Assembly: GCF_001571285.1 (NCBI RefSeq)
Contig: NZ_BCTM01000003.1
Coordinates: 124,001 to 188,000, forward strand
Direction: 5' to 3'
Source of the DNA: Kluyvera cryocrescens NBRC 102467
GTDB taxonomy: Bacteria > Pseudomonadota > Gammaproteobacteria > Enterobacterales > Enterobacteriaceae
Length of the DNA: 64,000 nt
Shown here: positions 55,153 through 64,000 of the stretch, one piece after another
Layout: the number at the start of each line of letters is the position of its first letter
Numbering within the stretch: the first letter of the stretch is position 1
Notes under the pieces: generated by a model
Databases searched by the model: none
The model's input: only the letters and a program-made list of their open reading frames with translations
Told to the model about the DNA's origin: nothing
Made by a program: the position numbers and the translations under genes

Positions 55153-55799
55153 TTATGGACGTGCAGGTACTATATGAGCACCATATTTACCGTAATGAAC
55201 GATTCCTTTTGTCGTAGCCGCCCACTCCCCACTGTGACTGATTAATTTCCGCCTGTATCGCCTGGTTTTTAATGTAACCATCAATGGTTGCAACGTCATC
55301 CGTTGCCTGACCGGCCTTAGCGAGCACTTGTTTCGCCGCATCGCGTTCAGCCTCTGATGGTGTCTCCCAGTCTTTATTCACCTTCCTGGTGGCGGCGATC
55401 TCCGCCTGCGTCGCCGCGATATCGGCTATCTGCTGGCCAACCTCGCCGATAAGCTGATTACGGTCTATGCGTTTTTGCTCGGTATCCTTATCAAATATCG
55501 TCTCCAGCTTCTCATGTGCGTTAGCCGTGTCGCGGCTCAGGTCGTTGATATCCTGCTTTTGATTACCGGTGTCACGCACAATAATCTGGCCGTCCGACAC
55601 CGCTGCGTGTGTGGTATTACTGCTCTGCCCGCTGTTGTTCACCCCACTCAGTAATGCGCTGGCGCTGTTGGTGATGAGCTGACCGGCAATCGGACCGCCC
55701 GAGTTGATACCGACGCTCTGCTGTTCTACCTTGTAATCCGCGTGGTTGCGGGTGTCGTTAAAGCCTAAGGTGCCAGTATCAAGACGGTTCTTATCTTTA
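55153..55799 (-). pseudogene. Orphan cdiA C-terminal module, decayed
   Basis: The 5' part (55799-55217) is a near-copy of the CdiA pre-toxin region (residues about 1926-2119), open as [18 protein letters not shown] to SQWGVGG, with no independent ribosome site. Right after GVGG the homology stops. In the next frame lies the last part of another toxin, [20 protein letters not shown] followed by TAA at 55153. The joining thus lost the VENN motif, most of the toxin and the frame. It starts 6 bases after cdiI and is followed by an intact immunity gene: a classic orphan CDI module, now non-functional. Confidence 0.8.
55217..55799 (-). repeat. 583-bp direct repeat, orphan copy
   Basis: Aligns without gaps to 57541-58123 inside cdiA (offset 2324), with about 12 mismatches seen by eye (about 98% identity). 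It ends exactly at cdiI on one side and at the orphan toxin fragment on the other. Confidence 0.9.
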
Positions 55800-55805
55800 C
55801 GTACA

Positions 55806-56363
55806 CTATGCTTGTCTATAGTTTTCTACGATGCTCATTAAATAATCTCTCCCAATGGATTCGACTAATTCAACATCATGTGATGTTCTTTCCTGCAGCC
55901 ATTCCTCAAATTTCTTGCAATCAACAAAGTTCTCATAAATTAAATCATTTATGGCCTCTAGTTTTTTATTGCTATTGACTCCCAACACCCCCTCTTCAAC
56001 AGGGGTTTTCTGGAATATAGCCCATTGTTTTTTCTGATCCAAAATAATCAAACCTCCATAATCACCAGAGTCATTCATTTCAGTGTTTAAGGAAACTATT
56101 TTAGCGACCCAATCCTCATTCATATGTAGTTCGCCTAAGTATCTGAAATCTGAACTTGAGAAAACGCTCGCAGTTAAGTTATATCCAAAAGACTCACCAA
56201 TGACTAGTTTAGTCACACTAATCAAATCGTCTGATGTGCAGATATCATTATCAAAAAAGAAATATCTTGAAAATTTTTTGTGGAAAACGTGAGCAGGAAG
56301 GTTAGTTCCGAGCCTTACCACATTTTTAAGAAGAGTTATTGCATTATTATGTTCGATAGTCAC
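55806..56363 (-). CDS. cdiI: CdiI immunity protein
   Basis: 185 residues from GTG 56363, four bases after the cdiA stop, with AGGAG nine bases upstream at the end of cdiA; an earlier start would overlap cdiA. No signal peptide or membrane segment is seen; it is a soluble, mixed alpha/beta protein. The AT-rich codon use differs from the cdiA body, as usual for CdiI and toxin ends. No known family is recognised. By position it neutralises the CdiA C-terminal toxin. Confidence 0.82.
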   Translation of the reverse strand: MTIEHNNAITLLKNVVRLGTNLPAHVFHKKFSRYFFFDNDICTSDDLISVTKLVIGESFGYNLTASVFSSSDFRYLGELHMNEDWVAKIVSLNTEMNDSGDYGGLIILDQKKQWAIFQKTPVEEGVLGVNSNKKLEAINDLIYENFVDCKKFEEWLQERTSHDVELVESIGRDYLMSIVENYRQA

Positions 56364-56367
56364 GGCA

Positions 56368-59300
56368 TCACTCTCCTGGGAAACGTAATTTAGAAATAAT
56401 TTTACCATTTACTGATACAGAGGCAGACGGCACCCCAGATTCAGCACCAGCGATCCCACCTCCAGTTGAAGATGGATAGAATCTATATACCTTCTCGTCC
56501 TTTGTCATTACGGTAACCGAACCATCTTTCGAAACTGATTTTATATAACCATTGGCAGATAAATTTTCAATTGCCTCAGATTGTTTTATATTTTTAATAA
56601 CTATTTGCCCTGCACTTTTCTTAGTTTGCTTTGCCGCAAATCCAATGTCTGTCTGCTTCCCAACAGATGCTATATCCTTACTAATTTCGCCAGCAACCTT
56701 AAGATCGTTCGCACTTACAGTTTGTCCCGGTTTCGGCAGACTCCCCGCACCTAGCGCGCCATAAACCAAGTTACCTAGCCCATCGGCTCCGGTCTTCAGC
56801 AATGAAGCTTCTAGCCAATCACACTTACCAGCACACTGATCAATAATATCAGCATACCATTTTGCCGAGTCTTCATAAGTACGCCCAACCATATTGTCCT
56901 GCTGGCGTAGCTTAGTATACGCCTTCTCATCAAGTTCTATTTTCGAACGCGTATCTGCCACACAAGCGGCATCACCGGCATCCCAACATGATTTCAGCTT
57001 CTGGATGTTCTCTGCCGACTCCTGCGCCATATCCTTACGAATATTCTGCTCACAGCTGACATTTCCGTTACACGCGTTGTACTTATCAGCGTATTCCTGC
57101 GGGTGTCCCTGACCTAGATAGTTATTCTCAACCGTCGTCTTACCCGCCTGCCCTGCATTCAGCGCATCCTGCGTACTCCCACCTGCGAGACCTCCGGCTA
57201 ATCCTGCCGCGAGACTGGCAAACGCACTCAGCGTTGTTTTCTCATCTTCCGTCAGGTGACTTACGTCTTTACCGTAAATTTCCCCGGACAACATCCCTAT
57301 TGCTTCTGCAGTCACCGCACCGGCCGCCTGCGACAGAGCATTTTCGCCTTTCACCAGCGCCAGCGCAACGTTTGCTATCGCATGGGCCGCCAGCCGCCCC
57401 GACTGATTACTTTTCGGAATATTTTTGGCTATCTCATTGGCCAGATACGGCGCGCTTGCATTCGCCACCGCCCGGCTGACGTCACCATTCGCCAGCCCCT
57501 GTATCAGCGCCGTCCCAGCCTCGACAATACGCCGGTTATCGCCGCCCACTCCCCACTGTGACTGATTAATTTCCGCCTGTATCGCCTGGTTTTTAATGTA
57601 ACCATCAATGGTTGCAACGTCATCCGTTGCCTGACCCGCCTTAGTGAGTTCTTGTTTCGCCGCATCGCGTTCAGCCTCTGATGGTGTCTCCCAGTCTTTA
57701 TTCACCTTCCTGGTGGCGGCGATCTCCGCCTGCGTCGCCGCGATATCGGCTATCTGCTGGCCAACCTCGCCGATGAGTTGATTACGGTCTATGCGTTTTT
57801 GCTCGGCATCCTTATCAAATATCGTCTCCAGCTTCTCATGTGCGTTAGCCGTGTCGCGGCTCAGGTCGTTGATATCCTGCTTTTGATTACCGGTGTCACG
57901 CACAATAATCTGGCCGTCCGACACCGCTGCGTGTGTGGTATTACTGCTCTGCCCGCTGTTGTTCACCCCACTCAGTAATGCGCTGGCGCTGTTGGTGATG
58001 AGCTGGCCGGCAATCGGGCCACCCGAGTTGATACCGACGCTCTGCTGTTCTACCTTGTAATCCGCGTGGTTGCGGATGTCGTTAAAGCCTAAGGTGCCAG
58101 TATCAAGACGGTTCTTTTCTTTATCCGCCTGGCTGCTGATAACGGCCCCGTTAAGCTGGGTATGTTCCCCCACGGTGATGTCAAAACCACCCTGTCCCGC
58201 GTTAATCCCCGTCTGCTTATCGACGGACTGGTAATCACTGCGCATCGCCGTCTTACTGGCACTGGCCGAGAAAGAGCCATTGCCCATACCGGCACTGCCG
58301 CTGACGCTGACGTTTTTCTGTTTCGAGTCATACGCATCCGTGGCCTGTTGACTGCTGAGGGTCAGGTTCCCTCCCACGGTCGCCTTGACGGTTTCACCGC
58401 TCGCCTGGGCCCCGGCGAGCGTCGTGTCGTGACCGCTGTTGAGGGTGAGCGTTTTACCCGCATTAACCTGCGTATCCGTGTAGTACTGGCTATTGCCTTT
58501 TTCAAAACCACTTCCTTTACTGGCGCTGGCATTGACGTTCCAGCCGAAGCCACCAGATCCCGCCGTGATCCCCACCCCAACAGAGCTGCCTTTACTGCTG
58601 TTTTTACCGTCTACGGTCTGACTATTATTGGCCGACGTCAGCAGCAGATTGTTGGTCGCATCAAGCGTCAGATCCTTACCGGCCTGCAGCTGGCTCCCCT
58701 GAACCACAATGTTACCCTGCTCGCCCTGTCCGGTAGCTTTCAGGGTGAGGTTATCACCTGCGGTTAGCGCACTACCTGATGCCGTTTTCTGCTGGGTTTT
58801 GGTAACGGATTTTGATGAATTGCTGCCGTAGGACAGGTTAATTCCGAACGAATCGTTATTGCTCATATCCGAACCCGGCTTTTTGGCCGCCGCCAGTTCC
58901 CGGGCCTGGTTCGCCTGTTCGAGATTAAGCCCGGCCTTAATCCCCTGCAGAGCCTTTAATTGCCCGTCATCGGTGTCATGCGCAGCCCTTGCCGTTTGAT
59001 ACGTGGTATTTAACGCGCTGCCGACCGCGCCACTCAGGGATAACGTCAGACCACTTTGTTTCGTTTCGGTGGTGCTGATATCAGTACGGGTGTTTTCGGC
59101 CGCAGTGACATGAATCTCCTTCCCGGTAACGGTAATATCCCTGGCGGCAATGACATCGCTGCCGTTAACCGCGACGGTGTTACCCGCAGTTAACGTCACA
59201 TTGTCCGCCGAGCTTCCTACCACACTGCCTTTTTTCTGATTGCTTTCGGTATCATTGGTCTGTTTGATGGACTGTTTACCCACGCTAAACCCAATCCCAC

Positions 59301-62300
59301 CGCTGCTCATCAGCCCTGATTTGGTCGTTTTCGACATGTGGGATTCGTGCAATGCTTCATCGACCGTACCGATATTAAGATTATTACCCGCTGTCACGTT
59401 CACCGCATTTGTGCCTGTCACATTGCTGCCGTTGAGATTCACATCATGGCCAGCCGTCAGGTCAAGTGAATCTCCGGTGAAGGTGCTGCTAAGCGCAGTG
59501 CGGGAATGGATCTCATCGTGCGTTTCTTTCGTTTTGCTCGATAACAGACCTTTGTCGGTATGTTTCGTGTGCTTAATATAATCTTCGGTTTCCACACCCG
59601 CGGTGATGGATACATCCCGACCTGCATTGGCTGTAAGCTGACCGCCGCTGTCGACGGAGGCAGCTGTCGCCAGCAGATCCTGGCCTGCCGATAAGGTGAG
59701 ATCGCCTTGTGTATGGATAGCGGTCCCTACCTGTGAACTCGTGGCTCCCCGATAATAATTATTGGCATTAGCGGTATAATCGAACGCGGAAGCAACATCG
59801 CGGGTTTCCAGTTGAATATTCTGCCCTGCACTGATGAGCGTTTTGCCTTTCTCCCCTGAATTGCCAATATCACTGGCAATAAGATTCACGTTCTGTCGTG
59901 CCGCCAGGGTTAACTGGCCCTGGTCACCGGTAACATAAATACTGGCTGGACGGTCAAGCCAGGCCGAGCTTCCTTTTCTGCGCTGTTCGGTTTCGCTGAC
60001 GATATCCCGTCCCGCATTCAGGGAAACACTGTCGACCCCGCGGATCTCGCCACCAATATTGTGAATATCTTTTTGCGCATCCAGCGCAATATCAATCCCC
60101 TGAATACGCCCACTGTTTTCAATCGTGTCTGCACTCAAGTCCGTCATTGCCCGGCTACTCACCTCACCGCTGTTAAGCAACGCGCCGGCCAGATCGGCCG
60201 ATACCTGTCGGCCAGCCAGGAGTGCACCTTGACCGCCCAGATCGCCCTGCACCGCGCGCACATAGACTTGCGGTACGCTCACTTTTTCAACCCTGCCATC
60301 AGGCAGCGTGATCGTTTCGTTAACCATCCACACAATATCGGTGGTCAGGGCCGCCATCTGTTCATTGCTTAATGCGATGCCCGGCGTCAGATGATACTTA
60401 TCACCAAAGGCGACGCCTGCGTTCAGCAATGCGGCGTACTGTTCTTCATCATTTTGGTAGGATCCGGATAAACGCTGGCCCGTGGTGGCAATCAGTTGTT
60501 CACGCACCAGGCGTTGCTCGTAATAACCATCTCCCAGACGTTTTTCGAGCTTATCGCTGTCGACAATATCAAGACTTGAGAGCCATTTTTTTTCGTTGGT
60601 AAAGCGCGGATCCGTCTCCACCAGATAGTGACTGTTGCTATCTGGATTGAGGGTAAACAGGCTATTGTCCGGCAGCGTGAGAGTCGGTTTGGTCGTTTTA
60701 ATGGCTGAACCATCAAAGCCTTCGCCACCGATAATGGCCTCGGGTTCGCGTGCCGAAGATGGCTCAATCGTGGTTTTATTGATTTCCCCGGCACTGCCCC
60801 TGACGCTCATCAGGTTCAGTGCAAGCTTCTCTTCCTTGTTCGCACCCTGATAGGCCGATACGGTATCTCGCGTACTCCACTTGCCACCGCCTTTATGAAG
60901 GTAGTGCGTTTGTCCAACATCAACCGTCCGGCGCACACCCTGCGCTTCGGTGTTGTTGAGTGTACTGCCGGTGACTGCCAGATTCTGTCCGGCCACAATG
61001 TGCGCGTTATCATTATTTAGTTGTTCACCGTCCAGAGTGAGGTTCTTCCCACTGGTGATGAGCGCTGCATCCTGATGAATAACCTGCGTTTCATAGGTGA
61101 TGCGATCGTAAACATACTGGTAAAAGTCTTTGGTCACATCGCCATTTTCAAACATGCGCCAGCGATTTGATGATTCATAACCGATCTTGACGCTATGATT
61201 TAATGTCCCGTCATCGTTAATCGCATAGCGGTCATTGTTACCATTGCGTGCCTGTAACCGGTAACGGCGGCCATTGCCGGAATCGAACCATTCAAAATGC
61301 TCACGACTCACCTGCTGCACATCGTCCGACAGCTGCAAATGAATATCTTTATTCTCGAGCAAACTGGTTTTGAGTGAGAGGTTGCCTCCCGACTCAATAT
61401 TCGCACTGTGGTTTTTGACGCTGCCCGCTCGCCCGGTGACCACGGATGCATCATCCAGGGAGCCTCCTATCGCCAAATCACCGTCACTGTAAATCAACGC
61501 ATGGTCACGATTGGTAAGGTCGGCAACCGCGATATTGACGGACTGGCGCCCGGCGATAACCGCTGATTTATCGCCCTGTTTGTCGTTCAACAGCGTATCG
61601 AACGCCAGAGTGAGAACATCACCATAAATTCGCCCCGTCCCCAGATTGTTTAACACTGCGCCGCGAAGCAGCGTATTAACACCATCAACCAGACCGGTAT
61701 TGTGGAGGCTATGGGTTGTCGTAATGGCTGTATTTTTGCCACTGCTGATTTCACCCGTCACCGTGTTAATCAGCGTATCGGCCGCTAATGCGACGTCCCC
61801 TAGACCTGATATTAACCCGCTATTGGTCAACCCCTGAGTGAGATGAATGGCGAGGTTTTCTCCCGCCTGAATATGCCCGGTGTTGTTAAAATCCTGGCCC
61901 AGCGTCAGGTTGAGATCTTTTTGCGCCACCAGTTTGCCAGTCCCGCTTAACTGGCTGGCGGTCACATCCAGGGAGCCATTACTAACCATCACGCCCTGTT
62001 CATTTGATAACTTGAGCGCTGGTTTTTGAGGTGTATCGGTTACCGCCAGTTGAGTGCCTGCGGACAACATCCCATTATCGTTATTTAGGGAGTCCGAAAC
62101 CGTTGCGTTAATTGTCTGCGCGCCGCGAACGGCGCCTGACTGGTTATTCAGCCCCGTGGTATCAAGCATCACCGACTGGCCCTCAAGGCCCAGACCTGTC
62201 TGCAAGGTTTCCCGGTTATCAATAGCATCACTGGTGATAGTGAGCTCACCGTTCGCTTTCACCCAGCCCTGGCGGTTATCGAGGGACTTGGTACGTAAGT

Positions 62301-63897
62301 TTACCTGTGACTGGCCGGCCACGACACCGTCGTTATTGGTCAGTGATTGACTGTTAATAGACAGATCACCCTGAGAAACCAGGCGTCCGCCGGTATTATT
62401 AATCTCTCCGGTCGCGGATAACGATAATTCGCTTGCCGCGATATTCCCGCGTTGATTATCGATATCACCGTTTGCAGACAAGGACGCTTTTTGAGCCGCC
62501 TGAATATGCGCGTCACGCGTATTCAGCCCCGACTCGCTTGCCGTCAGCGTTACATCCGTTGCCTGTGCACTGAGCGCTGATAAATCGAGCTCGCTACCCG
62601 TCACGCGTAAGGCGTCTTTGGCGGCGAGCTGCCCCTGCAGGGTAGCGCCTTTTTTGGCTTCAGCATTCAGAGAACCGGCTGATGTCTGGCGCCCTTTTTC
62701 GTCCACGCCTGCGGCGAGCAGCGAAGTGGCATCATTGTGCAGCGTCTCCCCACGTAATGTCGCATCCCGGCCAGCTATGATTTGCCCTTTATCGTGGTTA
62801 TTGATGGCCCCTTTGGCATCCAGCGTCAGCGACTGCTGCGCTAAAACTGAGCCTCTGTTTTCTATTGATTGTTGGCTGGCGACATTGACATTTTGCGCCG
62901 TAATCACCCCGGTATTCTGCAATTTGCCGTCGGCGGACAGGGTAAAGTCGCCCGCCTGTGCACCAATATTTCCGGCATTGCGTACGCCTACCCCGGTTTC
63001 AGTACCCACCAGTTTGATTTTGTTGGCGTACATGCCCCCAAGACTTGCCACATCAATCGAAAAATCTTCGGTTTTGCCTGATGTTGACGCTGTCGCGATC
63101 ACGTTGCCCCTGGCGTCGGTGCGATTCTCGCCCACGGTCACCGAGAGATCTTTGGCGTGCAGCCTGGCGTTGATTTTAACGGCCCGGGCGATCAGTTGGG
63201 TATAGTCGCTTTGCGTGTCATTCATGCCATTCCCCTGAATAGCAATCTGACCGTTTTTCACCTGGAAACCAGCGATCTTACCCTGCTCTAACAATACCTG
63301 TGCCGCAGCCAGCGTAGTTTTATTCGCATTGATAAACCCGCAGCCGTTACAGGTGATGCCAGCCGGGTTGGCGATGATCACATCCGCGCGTTTCCCAGCC
63401 ACTTCGACAAATCCATTGAGCCGACTGGGATTCGAACTGTTCACCTCATTCAGAATGACGCTGGCTTCACCTTTGGCAAGCCACGGGTTACTCGTAATCA
63501 TTCCACCCAGCTGCGTTTGGGTATTCACCGAACTGTTATTGAGGATGGCACCTTTGCTATCCACATCAAACTGCTGGTATTTGTTATGGGACACCCCGTT
63601 TTTATTCGGAGACTGGATATTAATTTGCGGTGTTCCATTCGCCCCCGAAATGATCGTGGGCTGCTGGCCACCGGGCGCACTTTTATCCGCCACGATGTCA
63701 GCCTGAGCCCCCCACGTCACCAGACCGGTGGCAAGTGCGCAGCACCAGACCAATGGTTTAAGCTTCGAGCGAAGCGTGCATGACTTGACAACGCTATCTT
63801 TCATCGCCGTTACGACGGGATGCTTAGCGAGTTCTGAAACCACCATGAGCATCTGTCGGGCCTGATTGAATATGACGCGATAACAGTATTTGTTCAT
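56368..63897 (-). CDS. cdiA: Contact-dependent growth inhibition effector CdiA
   Basis: 2509 residues, shorter than the roughly 3100 of E. coli CdiA. The order is: extended signal region [20 protein letters not shown] to GAQA (1-66); TPS transport domain with [12 protein letters not shown] (177-188); filamentous haemagglutinin repeats (about 320-900); a non-repeat receptor-type region (about 920-1270: [25 protein letters not shown]); a second FHA repeat zone (to about 1900); the pre-toxin domain; and VENNYL at 2256-2261. The last 254 residues are the variable toxin, ending KLRFPGE, of no recognised class. The ATG at 63897 has AAGGGA upstream. CdiB exports it to the cell surface and the tip is delivered to neighbours. 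Confidence 0.92.
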   Translation of the reverse strand: MNKYCYRVIFNQARQMLMVVSELAKHPVVTAMKDSVVKSCTLRSKLKPLVWCCALATGLVTWGAQADIVADKSAPGGQQPTIISGANGTPQINIQSPNKNGVSHNKYQQFDVDSKGAILNNSSVNTQTQLGGMITSNPWLAKGEASVILNEVNSSNPSRLNGFVEVAGKRADVIIANPAGITCNGCGFINANKTTLAAAQVLLEQGKIAGFQVKNGQIAIQGNGMNDTQSDYTQLIARAVKINARLHAKDLSVTVGENRTDARGNVIATASTSGKTEDFSIDVASLGGMYANKIKLVGTETGVGVRNAGNIGAQAGDFTLSADGKLQNTGVITAQNVNVASQQSIENRGSVLAQQSLTLDAKGAINNHDKGQIIAGRDATLRGETLHNDATSLLAAGVDEKGRQTSAGSLNAEAKKGATLQGQLAAKDALRVTGSELDLSALSAQATDVTLTASESGLNTRDAHIQAAQKASLSANGDIDNQRGNIAASELSLSATGEINNTGGRLVSQGDLSINSQSLTNNDGVVAGQSQVNLRTKSLDNRQGWVKANGELTITSDAIDNRETLQTGLGLEGQSVMLDTTGLNNQSGAVRGAQTINATVSDSLNNDNGMLSAGTQLAVTDTPQKPALKLSNEQGVMVSNGSLDVTASQLSGTGKLVAQKDLNLTLGQDFNNTGHIQAGENLAIHLTQGLTNSGLISGLGDVALAADTLINTVTGEISSGKNTAITTTHSLHNTGLVDGVNTLLRGAVLNNLGTGRIYGDVLTLAFDTLLNDKQGDKSAVIAGRQSVNIAVADLTNRDHALIYSDGDLAIGGSLDDASVVTGRAGSVKNHSANIESGGNLSLKTSLLENKDIHLQLSDDVQQVSREHFEWFDSGNGRRYRLQARNGNNDRYAINDDGTLNHSVKIGYESSNRWRMFENGDVTKDFYQYVYDRITYETQVIHQDAALITSGKNLTLDGEQLNNDNAHIVAGQNLAVTGSTLNNTEAQGVRRTVDVGQTHYLHKGGGKWSTRDTVSAYQGANKEEKLALNLMSVRGSAGEINKTTIEPSSAREPEAIIGGEGFDGSAIKTTKPTLTLPDNSLFTLNPDSNSHYLVETDPRFTNEKKWLSSLDIVDSDKLEKRLGDGYYEQRLVREQLIATTGQRLSGSYQNDEEQYAALLNAGVAFGDKYHLTPGIALSNEQMAALTTDIVWMVNETITLPDGRVEKVSVPQVYVRAVQGDLGGQGALLAGRQVSADLAGALLNSGEVSSRAMTDLSADTIENSGRIQGIDIALDAQKDIHNIGGEIRGVDSVSLNAGRDIVSETEQRRKGSSAWLDRPASIYVTGDQGQLTLAARQNVNLIASDIGNSGEKGKTLISAGQNIQLETRDVASAFDYTANANNYYRGATSSQVGTAIHTQGDLTLSAGQDLLATAASVDSGGQLTANAGRDVSITAGVETEDYIKHTKHTDKGLLSSKTKETHDEIHSRTALSSTFTGDSLDLTAGHDVNLNGSNVTGTNAVNVTAGNNLNIGTVDEALHESHMSKTTKSGLMSSGGIGFSVGKQSIKQTNDTESNQKKGSVVGSSADNVTLTAGNTVAVNGSDVIAARDITVTGKEIHVTAAENTRTDISTTETKQSGLTLSLSGAVGSALNTTYQTARAAHDTDDGQLKALQGIKAGLNLEQANQARELAAAKKPGSDMSNNDSFGINLSYGSNSSKSVTKTQQKTASGSALTAGDNLTLKATGQGEQGNIVVQGSQLQAGKDLTLDATNNLLLTSANNSQTVDGKNSSKGSSVGVGITAGSGGFGWNVNASASKGSGFEKGNSQYYTDTQVNAGKTLTLNSGHDTTLAGAQASGETVKATVGGNLTLSSQQATDAYDSKQKNVSVSGSAGMGNGSFSASASKTAMRSDYQSVDKQTGINAGQGGFDITVGEHTQLNGAVISSQADKEKNRLDTGTLGFNDIRNHADYKVEQQSVGINSGGPIAGQLITNSASALLSGVNNSGQSSNTTHAAVSDGQIIVRDTGNQKQDINDLSRDTANAHEKLETIFDKDAEQKRIDRNQLIGEVGQQIADIAATQAEIAATRKVNKDWETPSEAERDAAKQELTKAGQATDDVATIDGYIKNQAIQAEINQSQWGVGGDNRRIVEAGTALIQGLANGDVSRAVANASAPYLANEIAKNIPKSNQSGRLAAHAIANVALALVKGENALSQAAGAVTAEAIGMLSGEIYGKDVSHLTEDEKTTLSAFASLAAGLAGGLAGGSTQDALNAGQAGKTTVENNYLGQGHPQEYADKYNACNGNVSCEQNIRKDMAQESAENIQKLKSCWDAGDAACVADTRSKIELDEKAYTKLRQQDNMVGRTYEDSAKWYADIIDQCAGKCDWLEASLLKTGADGLGNLVYGALGAGSLPKPGQTVSANDLKVAGEISKDIASVGKQTDIGFAAKQTKKSAGQIVIKNIKQSEAIENLSANGYIKSVSKDGSVTVMTKDEKVYRFYPSSTGGGIAGAESGVPSASVSVNGKIISKLRFPGE
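57541..58123 (-). repeat. 583-bp direct repeat, cdiA copy
   Basis: Encodes CdiA residues about 1926-2119 (pre-toxin region, upstream of VENN). Matches the orphan copy at 55217-55799 at about 98%. Recombination between the two would delete the present toxin-cdiI pair. Confidence 0.9.
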
Positions 63898-63909
63898 CAG
63901 AAATTCCCT

Positions 63910-64000
63910 TTAAAAGCCCCAGTTCACACTGAATGCCAGCGTTGCGTTATCGGTCTTAAACCCAGCGGGTTTAGAAAGTGGCGTACCCACTGATACGTCA
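63910..64000 (-). CDS. cdiB: CdiB two-partner secretion outer-membrane transporter, C-terminal end (partial)
   Basis: The final 29 codons are visible, reading VSVGTPLSKPAGFKTDNATL then AFSVNWGF before the stop. This is the last beta strand of an Omp85/ShlB-type barrel, ending in Phe as in most outer-membrane proteins. It precedes cdiA by 12 bases, so cdiBAI is one operon. The rest of the gene lies beyond the window. Confidence 0.85.
   Translation of the reverse strand, partial: DVSVGTPLSKPAGFKTDNATLAFSVNWGF

Noticed and set aside
63425-63440. GGGATTCGAAC-like string resembling a tRNA T-arm
   Set aside because: It is within the continuous TPS-domain coding of cdiA and there is no acceptor stem, anticodon arm or CCA nearby.
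56368-63897. Repeats in cdiA as a CRISPR or tandem array
   Set aside because: The repetition is at the protein level (FHA repeats of about 20 residues) without identical DNA repeats or spacers.

Overview
The window is chromosomal DNA from a member of the Enterobacteriaceae, most likely Klebsiella, Raoultella or a close relative. The evidence is the GC-rich coding DNA, close protein similarity to Escherichia coli and Salmonella (PaaF-K, NarZYWV, NarU, FdnGHI, NhoA, YddG, MaeA, AdhP), the smvR-smvA pair beside narU as in Salmonella and Klebsiella, and a CDI locus of the enterobacterial VENN type. The genus is inferred; no rRNA or tRNA gene is present.

Layout. (1) 1-7700: the end of the phenylacetate degradation cluster, paaE(partial)-F-G-H-I-J-K followed by the regulator paaX and paaY. 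(2) 7693-16264: accessory genes, namely a LysR regulator, a small P-loop kinase, the tautomerase pptA, a flavin reductase, an ABC importer preceded by a 23-codon upstream ORF, nhoA, a second P-loop kinase and an MBL-fold hydrolase. (3) 16318-17600: a short MgtE magnesium transporter behind what reads as an M-box Mg2+ riboswitch. (4) 17750-34290: an anaerobic respiration block with the second nitrate reductase narZYWV, the transporter narU, smvR/smvA efflux, the exporter yddG and the selenocysteine-containing formate dehydrogenase-N operon fdnGHI. (5) 34500-41500: araJ, adhP, an exported-type inorganic pyrophosphatase, an ABC-F ATPase with a leader peptide and attenuator-like hairpin, and maeA. 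(6) 41780-50930: an alcohol dehydrogenase, a methyltransferase/XRE divergon, a LysE exporter, nitronate monooxygenase/LysR, nudK, a three-gene ABM-ACT-ArsR operon and an MccF-like carboxypeptidase. (7) 50963-54083: a Fur-box operon encoding a YncE-like beta-propeller and a TonB-dependent receptor. (8) 54834-64000 (minus strand): a contact-dependent inhibition locus with the end of cdiB, a 2509-residue cdiA, cdiI, and a decayed orphan toxin module with its own intact immunity gene.

How the genes work together. The paa genes carry phenylacetyl-CoA through isomerisation and beta-oxidation to acetyl-CoA and succinyl-CoA. FdnGHI sends electrons from formate to menaquinone, and NarZYV takes quinol electrons to nitrate supplied by NarU. 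The CDI locus encodes export, toxin delivery and self-immunity. A 583-bp direct repeat links cdiA to the orphan module, the architecture expected for toxin switching by recombination.

The most interesting non-coding signals are the M-box leader of mgtE, the leader peptide with a long hairpin before the ABC-F gene, three copies of a 15-bp palindrome, and the CDI repeat.
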